From the NCBI RefSeq assembly GCF_002237555.1, contig NZ_CP022541.1, positions 186,001 to 250,000 on the forward strand: DNA of 64,000 bases, given 5' to 3'. Position 1 is the first letter of the stretch; the number at the start of each line of letters is the position of its first letter. Under the pieces are notes generated by a model. That model was not told where the DNA came from, made no database searches, and saw only the letters and a list, made by a program, of their open reading frames with translations. Positions 35,320 through 43,982 of the stretch are shown here, in pieces. Source of the DNA: Antarctobacter heliothermus (GTDB lineage: Bacteria; Pseudomonadota; Alphaproteobacteria; Rhodobacterales; Rhodobacteraceae). The position numbers were made by a program, and so were the translations under genes.

Positions 35320-36399
35320 ATGAAGCCTCAAGTACCTACGCAGTATAGTAAATTGGACGATCCTCTAGTTGATGCGGAGGGGATTGAAGAGACGTCCGAG
35401 GACGACCTGTGGTTCCTGCCCGGTCCAATAGAAGTGGAGCCGGATTATCTGCCGCCCAGACCGAGGGCAGAGCTGCCTGAAACCGCAGTCCTCGACGATT
35501 GGCGGAAGGCAGAGGCAGGTAATGCCGCCCGTCTTGCCTGTGTGGCTAGCCGGATTGGCGCGCTGGATGACCGTCTGCACCGTGGCCCGGAAGGCTGGCG
35601 GCTCAGGCTCGCCCTGATGGAGGCGGCAGACCTCAGCTGGTTTGTGGGTGACCGAATTGGCCCGGATCGGCTGGCGCTTTGGATATCCATGCGCTTGTCC
35701 GGGGTGCAGGACGACACCGCAGCGCTCGCGCGTGTCGGATGGGCGGTGCGCCGTCTGACAGGCGGTCCCGGTCCAGAGGTGGACTTATCCGCTTTCCTCG
35801 ATCGCCGTGACCCTGAAAACATGGCGGATGAAGCCGAGCCCTTTGCGGATCGCGCGGTCGGTTGGCTTGACCTGATGGCGCAAGCCGCCGACCTGCATTC
35901 GATTACACGCGCCTGCATGGGGTTTCACCTCTGGAACCTTGCGGGCCTCGGGCAACAGGACGACCGGATGGAAGCGGCGGTTACCGCCGCACGCATTGCC
36001 GCGAGCGAAGGCCCGAATTTGAATGGGGGGGCCATCTTTGCGCCTCTGGCTATGCGCGGGGCAGGGGGGCTGCGCGCCAGTGGCCCACCTGCCGAGCGCT
36101 TGCAGCGTTGGCTCGAGGGAATGGAAACAGCATGCCTGACCGCGATGCGGCACCTCGACGATATCCAGGCATGGTCAGCGCGGGCGGACGACATGATGGC
36201 ACCGCTCTCTGGCAAGACACCACCTGCATTGCGCGCGGTGCTGACCGAATGGCCCGTCGTCTCCGCTCCAATGGCCGAGACCCTGACCGGTGCCAGCCGC
36301 GCCGCCGTCCAGCGCAACCTTGCTTGGATGGAAGCGCAAGGTCTAATCCGCGAGGTGACCGAACAGGTGCGTTTCCGCATGTGGCGGGCGATGCCATGA
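35320..36399 (+). CDS. RHE_PE00001-family plasmid protein (DUF1612 plus C-terminal HTH)
   Basis: 359 residues, recognised from the pattern LAGWRLRLALMEAADLSWFVGDRIGPD-like segment (here GWRLRLALMEAADLSWFVGD), RRDPENMADE, ADLHSITRACMGFHLW, and a C-terminal HTH: WPVVSAPMAETLTGASRAAVQRNLAWMEAQGLIREVT (read in parts). The first ~60 residues are acidic and probably disordered. Family members sit on alphaproteobacterial plasmids, and the domain layout suggests a DNA-binding regulator. It is divergent from the Tni module and shares an upstream motif with DUF1403. Confidence 0.75.
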   Translation: MKPQVPTQYSKLDDPLVDAEGIEETSEDDLWFLPGPIEVEPDYLPPRPRAELPETAVLDDWRKAEAGNAARLACVASRIGALDDRLHRGPEGWRLRLALMEAADLSWFVGDRIGPDRLALWISMRLSGVQDDTAALARVGWAVRRLTGGPGPEVDLSAFLDRRDPENMADEAEPFADRAVGWLDLMAQAADLHSITRACMGFHLWNLAGLGQQDDRMEAAVTAARIAASEGPNLNGGAIFAPLAMRGAGGLRASGPPAERLQRWLEGMETACLTAMRHLDDIQAWSARADDMMAPLSGKTPPALRAVLTEWPVVSAPMAETLTGASRAAVQRNLAWMEAQGLIREVTEQVRFRMWRAMP

Positions 36400-36727
36400 A
36401 ACACCTCTAAAAAAGTACTCGTTTTGGTGCGTAACATCTGTTGATAGTTCAACGGAGGCCCAGAATCGTGACAGACCAAAAATATGAGACAGTCAATTTC
36501 GACGTGCGGCTCAGCAATAGTAGTCAGATGGATTTGCAGTGTTTTCTCCTATCTGTGGGATCCTCTAGTCGCTCTAGCCTCAAACTCTTTATTTCGAAAT
36601 CACGAAAGAATAAGTCTCTTGGGCGCACAAACTGGGGCACGAAAATTGCGATCTCCCCGTGGACAGACGGGGTCAGTTTATAGAGCTGGGCGACCGCACC
36701 ATGAGTCCTAGACAGCCAACCACCGGC
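36400..36727. other. 328-bp gap, low-GC, possible remnant promoter and doubtful small frame
   Basis: A GTG-initiated frame at 36468-36683 (71 codons, GGAGG 10 nt ahead) has no recognisable motif and an unusual Ser-rich composition; I do not call it a gene. On the minus strand, TTGAGG at 36578-36583 followed by half of a MerR-type dyad (CTAGAGG) looks like a degraded metal-responsive promoter with no gene behind it. Confidence 0.4.
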
Positions 36728-37909
36728 TCAGATCTTGATCAGTGCCGCCGTCGCGTACATGAAGGCGATGCCGCCCAGAAACCCGGCCAGAACAGAGGGT
36801 GATATCAGCGCCGTTTGCCGGTCGGGGTTTTGACGGACAAGGTAGGCGCTGACCTCGACCATGACCTGCAGAATGGCACCCGCCCCGACGGCCAAAGCCA
36901 ATGCCGACCATTGCGGCGCGTAGGCAAGGCTGCCTGCCCACATTCCAAGGACGGCCGGGCCACCGGCGAGCAGCGTCAGGGCGGCGAAAATCCAGAGCGT
37001 GGGCCGGGCCCGAAGCATCGGGGCGGCGATGCCGATACCCTCGGTGACATTGTGCAAGGCAAAGCCCAAGACGAGGAAAGTGCCAAGCCCGGCCGATCCT
37101 GCGGCGAATGCGCCGCCAATCGCCAACCCTTCGCCGAAGTTGTGCAGCCCTATCCCGAGGGCAATGTAGAACGCCAGCGCAATGCCTTCTGGGTTGCCGC
37201 GCCAGCGCCCGATCGCCATCAGCAGCAGAAAGCTTGCCAGCGCCGCCAGCCAGACCATGGCGGAGCCTTGGAATATCGCCGCCGCATCGCCGGACAACTC
37301 CAGCGCTTCCGCAGTCATGTCGATCAGCAGGAAGGCCAGCAACCCAACCGTCAGTGCGAGCAGAAAGTTCATCCCGCTTCGCCCGACGCCCTTCATGGCC
37401 GGATAGAACATCAGGCCAAGCGCCACCGGCAACAGGCCGACGATCGCCCCGATCACTGCCTGCAGCCGGAGTTGACCCCAGGTGGGACTTGGCGTCGAGA
37501 CGGCGACCCCGATCTCATGCCCGAAGGTCGCGCCCGTGTTGGTCAGCAGGTTGACGTGATGGGCCTCGCCGAGAACCCACGGATAGGGAATTCGCAACCA
37601 GACCGCTTCGCCGCGGGCAATCGGCCCGGCCGGTTCCTGCGTGAAGGTCCAGTAAGCATCGTCCACTGCGACCTGCGCGACCACCATTGCTTCCGATCCG
37701 CCGGCGCGCACACTGAGCGAAATCCCCGACCCATCGAGGATCGTCCGTTCGACGGTCAACGCCTCGACCGGGGGCGCGCCATTGTTGAAGCCGCGCAGCG
37801 GATCGAGCGAGGCAATCCACACGAAAGCCCCCAGCATGACGGCCAGCGGCACGAGAACGAGAAGCAGGCGGGTCATCGGCGGGCGGCTGTGTTGGGTCTG
37901 ATCGGTCAT
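36728..37909 (-). CDS. ZIP-family metal transporter with N-terminal extracytoplasmic domain
   Basis: 393 residues. Residues ~13-30 form a first membrane anchor; residues ~35-150 are a soluble, beta-rich region absent from ordinary ZIP proteins. From residue ~155 there are about eight membrane segments including both metal-site motifs, LHNFGEGLAIGGAF (TM4) and LHNVTEGIGIAAP (TM5). ZIP proteins import Zn, Fe or Mn. It is coupled by a 4-bp overlap to the multicopper oxidase upstream, suggesting oxidation-linked metal import, with the soluble domain as a docking site. Direction and metal are inference. Confidence 0.8.
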   Translation of the reverse strand: MTDQTQHSRPPMTRLLLVLVPLAVMLGAFVWIASLDPLRGFNNGAPPVEALTVERTILDGSGISLSVRAGGSEAMVVAQVAVDDAYWTFTQEPAGPIARGEAVWLRIPYPWVLGEAHHVNLLTNTGATFGHEIGVAVSTPSPTWGQLRLQAVIGAIVGLLPVALGLMFYPAMKGVGRSGMNFLLALTVGLLAFLLIDMTAEALELSGDAAAIFQGSAMVWLAALASFLLLMAIGRWRGNPEGIALAFYIALGIGLHNFGEGLAIGGAFAAGSAGLGTFLVLGFALHNVTEGIGIAAPMLRARPTLWIFAALTLLAGGPAVLGMWAGSLAYAPQWSALALAVGAGAILQVMVEVSAYLVRQNPDRQTALISPSVLAGFLGGIAFMYATAALIKI

Positions 37910-39114
37910 GCTCCGGCCTCCCGCACGTCGAAAAAGCCCATCCAGCCTAGTTCGGTGAACTCGGCCTGATGGGCATGGAACATGTACAACCCATCCTCGT
38001 GGTCAGCGAAACTGAACTCGAGGATGCCGCGCTGCGCCTGACACTGCATGATCACATCGACCGTGCGCAGGGTCGGCGTGAGTTGCGAACCGGTGTCGTA
38101 GTAGTCGAAGAAATTGCCGTGCAGATGGAACGAGTTGATCGGGTCGAACTCGGTCGCATTCATGAGGTAAATACGGACCGGGCGCGACTTGTCGATCCGG
38201 ATAGGCGCGTTCATGTAAGCTTGGCCGACCGTGTTGACGGCATAGACCTCGTTTTCGCCGTCGAAATTGGTGTCAAAGCCGTTCATCACCATCGCCAGTT
38301 CCTGCCATTCGGCGTTTTCCGGGCTGCCCAGCACGCGCGACGCGGCAACGGCCGCAAATTCGGGGTGGCGCGCCGGATCAGGGTCGACCACGAAAAGTCC
38401 GTACATGCCCTTATGCATGTGCCGTTTCAGCGGCAGCGCGTGGCAGTGATAGAGATGACAGCCGAAGGGCCTGGCATCGAACTCATAGACGAACTCCTCG
38501 CCCGGATCGATCAGCCCGGCGCCTTGAACGCCGTCCATTCGCGCAGAGTGAATGCCGTGAAAATGCATGGAATGCGGGTGTGAACCGAGGTTGCGAAAGA
38601 TGATCCGTAGCCGTTCGCCTTCCTTGGCGCGCAGAGCGGGGCCGGGAACGCGTCCGTTGAACGTCCAGGCGGGAAAGAAAACGCCGGGAGCGATCTCGAT
38701 CTCCATGTCGATGGCGTCCACCTCGAACGTTCGTAACGTGCGCCCATCCGGCAGAACTTCGGTGCGACCGGTCTCCCAGTCGGTCAGCATGGCCGTCGGG
38801 TCGAACCCGTTCCGGGCGTGGTCGACCTGGCCGACCATCGTCATGTTGCCATGCGCCACGCCACTGTCATGGGCCGAATACGGATCGACCGCCCCGCCGG
38901 GCATCGCATGCCCCGCCATCGGGTCAGGCGTTGCCTGGGATTGCGCGCGGCTCGCGGCCACGGCCGCTCCGCCGGCAGCCACCAGACCGCCGACCAACAG
39001 CGCACGTCGCGACGCCGAAACTGGCTCCGTGACCAGGGCAGGTGGCGCTGTGGGCAGCGACGTCTCCACGGCGGACGACACATCGCGCCCTCGCTTGCTG
39101 GTATCGACAGGCAT
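37906..39114 (-). CDS. Two-domain multicopper oxidase, Tat-exported
   Basis: 402 residues from the ATG at 39114 (GAGGGG 9 nt ahead). A Tat-like signal ([23 protein letters not shown]) is at residues ~37-60. Copper motifs: [11 protein letters not shown] near residue 190, a type-1 site [22 protein letters not shown] in the first cupredoxin domain (read in parts; H-C-H...H..M), [11 protein letters not shown], and [17 protein letters not shown] near the C terminus, where the usual Cys is Ala. So the type-1 copper is in domain 1, as in two-domain MCOs and nitrite-reductase-like enzymes. Likely metal oxidase (Fe, Mn or Cu). First gene of the MCO-ZIP operon. Confidence 0.85.
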   Translation of the reverse strand: MPVDTSKRGRDVSSAVETSLPTAPPALVTEPVSASRRALLVGGLVAAGGAAVAASRAQSQATPDPMAGHAMPGGAVDPYSAHDSGVAHGNMTMVGQVDHARNGFDPTAMLTDWETGRTEVLPDGRTLRTFEVDAIDMEIEIAPGVFFPAWTFNGRVPGPALRAKEGERLRIIFRNLGSHPHSMHFHGIHSARMDGVQGAGLIDPGEEFVYEFDARPFGCHLYHCHALPLKRHMHKGMYGLFVVDPDPARHPEFAAVAASRVLGSPENAEWQELAMVMNGFDTNFDGENEVYAVNTVGQAYMNAPIRIDKSRPVRIYLMNATEFDPINSFHLHGNFFDYYDTGSQLTPTLRTVDVIMQCQAQRGILEFSFADHEDGLYMFHAHQAEFTELGWMGFFDVREAGA

Positions 39115-39164
39115 GGACGTTGTCCCCTCAGATGACACGCAGGCCAAAGTTCCGGCGCAAAAAG

Positions 39165-39178
39165 TTAGCTTCGGCTAA
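39165..39178. promoter_or_regulatory. Candidate DtxR/MntR box between the MCO operon and its regulator
   Basis: TTAGC-TTCG-GCTAA, a 5-bp inverted repeat in the 116-bp divergent intergenic region. The TTAG-x-CTAA pattern is the kind of half-site used by DtxR-type metalloregulators (TTAGG...CCTAA). It lies 51 bp from the oxidase start and 53 bp from the regulator start, suited to control both. Confidence 0.5.
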
Positions 39179-39230
39179 TAATCATCGCTTAGGCTTTACG
39201 AGTCAATCCCGATCGTGCGAGGGTGACGGC

Positions 39231-39683
39231 ATGACGGATGATGAGAACCTTGATTCAACCGAGGCAGAGGCACGTGCGGTCGAATCCCGCGCCGAGGCCT
39301 TCATCGGTGTGCGCGAAGCGCGGCGCAGCGAAGTGGCGGAAGATTATGTCGAACTGATCGCCGAACTCATCCACGAGAACGGCGAGGCCCGGCCGGTCGA
39401 TATCGCGACACGGATGGGCGTGACTGCGCCGACGGTCGCAAAAACACTTGGCCGTCTGGCGCGGGACGGATTGATCACCCGTGCGAAGTATCGCTCGGTA
39501 TTTCTGACCGAGGAAGGCCGGGCGCTCGCCAAGGAATGCAGGCACCGCCACGAGATCGTCTTGCGGTTTCTCCTGAGCCTCGGGCTCGACCCCGAGACGG
39601 CTGAACGCGATGCCGAAGGGATCGAGCACCATGTCAGCGAACGGACGCTTGCCCTGTTCGCGGCGTTTTCCCAGCGGTCATAG
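39231..39683 (+). CDS. DtxR/MntR-family metal-dependent regulator
   Basis: 150 residues. The N-terminal HTH shows the family pattern: [46 protein letters not shown], then [57 protein letters not shown] (both read in parts); the Cys/His/Glu residues C-x2-R-H-x-E and E-H-H match the metal-binding helix of MntR. It has no SH3-like third domain. Represses uptake genes when Mn or Fe is sufficient. Divergent from MCO-ZIP, which it probably controls. Confidence 0.85.
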   Translation: MTDDENLDSTEAEARAVESRAEAFIGVREARRSEVAEDYVELIAELIHENGEARPVDIATRMGVTAPTVAKTLGRLARDGLITRAKYRSVFLTEEGRALAKECRHRHEIVLRFLLSLGLDPETAERDAEGIEHHVSERTLALFAAFSQRS

Positions 39684-39805
39684 GCGGGTGGTTGCCGTTG
39701 AAGTAAGCGGGTTGACCTTAGACTTTAACTTACCAATCGAGGGGTCCTCGAGGAAATGTTCTACAAATAGGCTGATAGGCGGTGTTCGCCATTCTCCGGA
39801 CGGAC

Positions 39806-40027
39806 TTATTCCAAAGCTTCTGTGACTGGGATGCCAAGGGCGGTGTAGCTGTTGACGACTGCTATGCGGAAATGAAGCTTCGCACCCTGGCGGCCAAAGT
39901 CCGACGCGATGAGCGGCTGGCCAAGCAGTTTCACACATTGCATCTTCGTCTCCGCGCGGCTTCGGCGGGGATATCCGCTCCATTGTCGCCAGAGCGCGCA
40001 GCCCAGATACTGCGATGCCCGTATGGC
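39806..40027 (-). pseudogene. IS5-like transposase, C-terminal remnant
   Basis: Minus-strand frame open only between an internal TAG at 40028-40030 and the natural stop at 39806. It reads RASQYLGCALWRQWSGYPRRSRAETKMQCVKLLGQPLIASDF (in parts), then FRIAVVNSYTALGIPVTEALE. This is a familiar C terminus of IS5-type transposases ('ETKMHCVKLLGQRL.ARDFDRQVAE...NGYTALGIPVT'). The rest of the gene is missing or scrambled. The remaining 39684-40430 region holds no other recognisable gene. Confidence 0.6.
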
Positions 40028-40338
40028 CTAATTACGAGCCGCCGCTACAGCTATGATCTCCATCCAAGCTTTGCGTTCTTACGGGGCGAAATAACGGAAT
40101 GAGAGCCGGAGCCAGAGATGGCATCGTAGCATTTGCGAGTGGCGTAAGTTCCGTGTGCCGTGACGCTCCCGATCTCATGGTCGCGATATCGAAGCCGCTG
40201 TGCTTAAATTTCCAGACAATCTGCGATTTCACGAAGTGTCGCTGCGCAACTTCGGACCAGGTATCGTGCGAGCAATTTTCTCCTCCCAAGCAAACTGGAA
40301 ACTGCCAGGATCGCATGTTTGCTCACGAAAATTTGCCC

Positions 40339-40369
40339 TTGAACCTCTAGCCACTAGAAGTCCTATCTA
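40339..40369 (+). promoter_or_regulatory. MerR-type promoter A (drives L,D-transpeptidase gene)
   Basis: -35 TTGAAC (40339-40344), 19-bp spacer, -10-like TATCTA (40364-40369). The spacer carries the dyad CCTCTAG-CCA-CTAGAAG (40344-40360). Overlong 19-bp spacing with a central dyad is the hallmark of MerR-activated promoters. The ATG is 62 bp downstream. Confidence 0.75.
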
Positions 40370-40430
40370 TTCAAGGAGAACACATACCGTTCTTGCCATC
40401 AATCGCCGGCGGGAACCGAAAGGGTACGAA

Positions 40431-41096
40431 ATGCTGACAAGACGACACTTCATTCAGACAACAACGGCGCTATTTTCGGTGACCGGTCCCGGCATGGCTT
40501 TTGCCGACAGTTGGCCCACCGAGGCTCAGAAGGCTGAATGGGACGCACAGGTGACGCCTCTGGATTATGTTGCCGAGACTTCCAACCCATGGGGATTGCA
40601 CCCGCGGTTCCTACCGCAACGTGTAGACGCGAAGGCCGGGCTCGTGCCGGGAGATATTCATGTCGATGCGGTCGCGCGATATCTCTACCACATTGAAGAG
40701 GGTGGAACCGCGATGCGCTACGGCGTGGCGATCGCGCGGGGCAACCTCTACGAGCCGGGTGTCTATACCATCGAGCGCAAGGTCAGGTGGCCGCACTGGC
40801 AACCGACACAGAGCATGATCAATCGCGACCCCGAACTTTATGCTGACATTGCCGATGGCATGGAACCGGGACCGGAAAACGCGCTTGGATCAAGGGCGCT
40901 GTATCTCTACGTCGGGGAACGCGATACCCTTCTGCGCATCCATGGCACTCCGAGCCCACGAAGTATCGGTGGCCGCGCAAGTTCGGGCTGCGTACGGATG
41001 GTTATGGCTCATATCAATGACCTTTACCCGAACGTCGAAACCGGCTCTACGGCATATCTTTACTCGGCGGAGGACAGCGTGACTGCCCGCAGCTAA
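40431..41096 (+). CDS. L,D-transpeptidase (YkuD domain), Tat- or Sec-exported
   Basis: 221 residues from the ATG at 40431. Signal with twin Arg: LTRRHFIQTTTALFSVTGPGMAFA. YkuD domain follows: GDIHVDAVARYLYHIEEGG, YGVAIARG, PGVYTIERKVRWPHW, and the catalytic segment LRIHGTPSPRSIGGRASSGCVRM with His and the S-x-G-C nucleophile (read in parts). It makes 3-3 peptidoglycan cross-links or attaches proteins to peptidoglycan. It is preceded by MerR-type promoter A, so expression should be metal-induced. Confidence 0.88.
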   Translation: MLTRRHFIQTTTALFSVTGPGMAFADSWPTEAQKAEWDAQVTPLDYVAETSNPWGLHPRFLPQRVDAKAGLVPGDIHVDAVARYLYHIEEGGTAMRYGVAIARGNLYEPGVYTIERKVRWPHWQPTQSMINRDPELYADIADGMEPGPENALGSRALYLYVGERDTLLRIHGTPSPRSIGGRASSGCVRMVMAHINDLYPNVETGSTAYLYSAEDSVTARS

Positions 41097-41121
41097 GCCC
41101 AGCAGCGGTCGGCAAACGTAA

Positions 41122-41406
41122 TTAAGTTTCGCGAGAGGTGCAGATACGATTGCCGTTCGCCGTGCGCAGCGGCAGCAAGGTCGTTTCAACGGGGCCGCTG
41201 TGTTCGTACCAGTAGCACCCGTCTTCCGGCACCAAGCGCGCAGTTGCAACATCCTGATCCGGGGCTGCCATTGCAATCACGGCTTCGGGAACGTTGCCCC
41301 CCTGTTTTGCCGCGTCGCCCGGTCCAGTCGGCTGGACTGCGCACCCGGCCGTGAGCGACAGCGCCACTGCGACCATCATTTTTTGCTTCAGCATCAAAAC
41401 CCGCAT
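41122..41406 (-). CDS. Small lipoprotein
   Basis: 94 residues from the ATG at 41406, with AAAGGAAG ahead; the longer frame runs over promoter B. Type II signal: KMMVAVALSLTAGC, lipobox L-T-A-G-C with Cys near residue 21. The mature part is short and has two more Cys residues (DGCYWYEHSGP, NRICTSRET) that could form a disulfide. No family recognised. It is divergent from the zntA-type operon and 26 bp downstream, convergent, of the L,D-transpeptidase. An envelope stress or metal-binding role is possible but not shown. Confidence 0.6.
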   Translation of the reverse strand: MRVLMLKQKMMVAVALSLTAGCAVQPTGPGDAAKQGGNVPEAVIAMAAPDQDVATARLVPEDGCYWYEHSGPVETTLLPLRTANGNRICTSRET

Positions 41407-41525
41407 CAAGCTTCCTTTCGTGACTGTTTTTCTTTGCAGCGGCTGTTCATGCCTCAAGGCGTGATAGAGCCAGTCACCGCATCCTCTAGCAATAAAACAA
41501 ACTGAAATACCACCGTATTTTGCTC

Positions 41526-41556
41526 TTGAAGCTCTAGCCACTGTAGGGGCTATGTC
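41526..41556 (+). promoter_or_regulatory. MerR-type promoter B (drives Zn/Cd/Pb ATPase operon)
   Basis: -35 TTGAAG (41526-41531), 19-bp spacer, -10-like TATGTC (41551-41556). Dyad GCTCTAG-CCA-CTGTAGG (41531-41547). The ATG of the ATPase is 33 bp downstream. The same geometry as promoter A. Confidence 0.78.
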
Positions 41557-41588
41557 ATGATAAAGCACCCGAATCCAGAGGTTCGTTC

Positions 41589-43949
41589 ATGCCGTCCCAC
41601 TCCCACCGTCACGATCACGATCACGATGATGCCCAAGTTGCCAGGGCAAGCGGCGGCAGTTGCTGCGGGAGGGCCGAAACCTGCGGCGACATCGCGCCGA
41701 CGACGCCCGCGCCGTATGCCGGGCGCAGCTTTCAGGTTTCAGGCCTCGATTGCGCCGAGGAGGTCGCGATCCTGAACAAGGTGGTCGGCCCGAAGATCGG
41801 CGGGGCGGAGCATCTCGCTTTCGACGTGATCAATGGACGGATGACCATCCTCGACAGCGCAAGGAAGGTATCGGACGGCGAAGTTGCAGAACTGGTCGCA
41901 AGCACCGGCATGACCGCCAAGCCCTGGGATGCCGAAAACGCGTCGGTCGACCAGGCGGCCCATCTTGCACGACAGCGGCTGTTTACGGCGCTCAGTGGCG
42001 GCTTCTGGGCCGCGGGATTTCTGTGGCACATCATCGAGACCGGCATGGGGGGGGCACTGGGCCTCTTCGCAGGGCACGGCGAAGCGCCGATGCCACTGGT
42101 CGAGGCCGGGTTCTTCGCGGTGGCGATCCTGTTCGGTGTCTGGCTCGTGGCACCCAAGGCATGGTCGTCCGCACGGCGGCTGTCGCCCGACATGAACCTG
42201 CTGATGGTCGTCGCAGTCGCGGGTGCAATTGGCCTCGGCGAATTTTTCGAGGCGGCAACGGTCGCGTTCTTCTTCTCGCTCTCGCTTTTTCTCGAAAGCT
42301 GGAGCGTCGGGCGTGCTAGGAATGCGGTTTCCGCTCTGCTCGACTTGGCGCCGCCGACGGCGAGAGTTCTTTATGATGACGGCTCGGAAGCGGACGTTCC
42401 GGCTTCTGCGGTTGCTATCGACGCACGTTTCGTCGTGCGCGGCGGAGACCGCATCCCATTGGATGGTGAGGTTGTCGATGGGGCAGGGGCCGTCGATCAA
42501 GCACCGATCACCGGAGAGAGTGCGCTGGTCCCAAAGGAACGGGGCGACGAAGTCTATGCCGGTACGATCAACGGCGAAGGCACACTGACGGTGCGCGCCA
42601 CGAAGGCCGCCTCGGACACCGTCTTGGCCAAGATCATCCGCATGGTCGGCGACGCCCATGCCCGCCGCGCGCCGGTGGAACAGTGGGTGGCGAAATTCGC
42701 CCGCATCTATACGCCTATCGTCATGGCTCTCGCCATCGCAATTGCCCTGCTGCCGCCGCTCTTATTCGGTGGGGCCTGGGATTATTGGTTCTACAATGCA
42801 CTCGTGCTGCTGGTGATCGCCTGCCCGTGTGCTCTCGTCATCTCTACACCGGTCTCCATCGTCGCTGCACTCACCGCCTCTGCGCGGGCTGGGGTGCTGA
42901 TCAAGGGCGGTGCATATGTTGAGGCACCGGGCAAGACCACTGCACTGGCCATGGACAAGACCGGCACGATCACCATGGGCGAGCCCGAGGTGGCGGCGGT
43001 GCATCCGCTGGGCAAAGCATCGGCGCAGGATCTGATGACCCTCGCCGCTGGGCTCGAGGTACGTTCCTCGCATCCCTTGGCGCGCGCCATTCTCGCGCGG
43101 GCCGAAGCCGACGGCATCAAGGTGTCCGCCGCGGAAGATACCCGAACTGTTCCCGGTAGGGGACTTGAAGGACGCACAGACGGCCGGTCGATCTGGCTAG
43201 GGTCGGACCGGTTTGCCGAGGAGAAGGGTTTCGGCGACGCCATTCCGAAGGATTTGCGCGACCGCATCGAAGGGGCTGGCAGCACCCTTGTTGCCGTGGG
43301 CGACGACACCGGCGTCACCGGCATTTTGGAATTGCGAGACCGTATCCGCCCCGACGCCAAAGGCATCGTGGCACAGCTCCACGCGCAGGGCGTGAAGACT
43401 ATCGTGATGCTGACGGGCGACAACGAGCGGACAGCGCGCGCCGTTGCCGCCGAGGTCGGCATCGACGTGGTCCGTGCCGAGCTTTTGCCCGAAGACAAGG
43501 TGACAGCCATCGAAGAACTGGTCGAAACGCATGACATGGTGGCCATGATCGGCGACGGGGTGAACGACGCCCCCGCCATGGCGCGCGCGCATTACGCCAT
43601 CGCGATGGGTGCTGTTGGTTCGGACGCGGCCATCGAGACAGCAGACATCGCGCTGATGACCGACGATATTGGCAAGGTGCCGTGGCTCATTGGCCATTCG
43701 CGCCGAGCCATGACGATCATCCATCAGAACATCGGCATCTCGCTGGCGACGAAAGCGGTGTTCGTCGGATTGACCGCCTTCGGCATGGCTTCGATGTGGG
43801 GGGCAATCGCCGCGGATGTGGGCGTGTCCTTGCTGGTGGTTACCAATGCGCTTCGGCTCCTGAACGGACACTGGGTCGAGGCGGGGCCTTCGGGCGGTGA
43901 ACCGGTTGGCGAGCAGATGGCGAAGGGTGCGCTGGCGCATGGTCATTAG
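41589..43949 (+). CDS. Zn/Cd/Pb-exporting P1B-type ATPase (ZntA/CadA-like)
   Basis: 786 residues. N terminus is metal-binding: SHSHRHDHDHDD (His-rich), GGSCCGRAETC, then an HMA domain with GLDCAEEVAILN, the Zn/Cd/Pb-ATPase form of the motif. Membrane metal site CPC in IACPCALVISTP; phosphorylation site DKTGTITMG; ATP-binding SSHPLARAI; hinge [11 protein letters not shown]. Exports divalent soft metals from the cytoplasm. First gene of a plus-strand run zntA-dctQ-dctM-ldt under MerR-type promoter B. Confidence 0.92.
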   Translation: MPSHSHRHDHDHDDAQVARASGGSCCGRAETCGDIAPTTPAPYAGRSFQVSGLDCAEEVAILNKVVGPKIGGAEHLAFDVINGRMTILDSARKVSDGEVAELVASTGMTAKPWDAENASVDQAAHLARQRLFTALSGGFWAAGFLWHIIETGMGGALGLFAGHGEAPMPLVEAGFFAVAILFGVWLVAPKAWSSARRLSPDMNLLMVVAVAGAIGLGEFFEAATVAFFFSLSLFLESWSVGRARNAVSALLDLAPPTARVLYDDGSEADVPASAVAIDARFVVRGGDRIPLDGEVVDGAGAVDQAPITGESALVPKERGDEVYAGTINGEGTLTVRATKAASDTVLAKIIRMVGDAHARRAPVEQWVAKFARIYTPIVMALAIAIALLPPLLFGGAWDYWFYNALVLLVIACPCALVISTPVSIVAALTASARAGVLIKGGAYVEAPGKTTALAMDKTGTITMGEPEVAAVHPLGKASAQDLMTLAAGLEVRSSHPLARAILARAEADGIKVSAAEDTRTVPGRGLEGRTDGRSIWLGSDRFAEEKGFGDAIPKDLRDRIEGAGSTLVAVGDDTGVTGILELRDRIRPDAKGIVAQLHAQGVKTIVMLTGDNERTARAVAAEVGIDVVRAELLPEDKVTAIEELVETHDMVAMIGDGVNDAPAMARAHYAIAMGAVGSDAAIETADIALMTDDIGKVPWLIGHSRRAMTIIHQNIGISLATKAVFVGLTAFGMASMWGAIAADVGVSLLVVTNALRLLNGHWVEAGPSGGEPVGEQMAKGALAHGH

Positions 43950-43982
43950 GCAGCCTCCGGAGAGGGGCAGGGAGGGGACAAA

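Noticed and set aside
36468..36683. 71-codon GTG-initiated frame with GGAGG upstream
   Set aside because: No recognisable domain, unusual Ser-rich composition and a degraded promoter inside it; kept only as a note on the gap.
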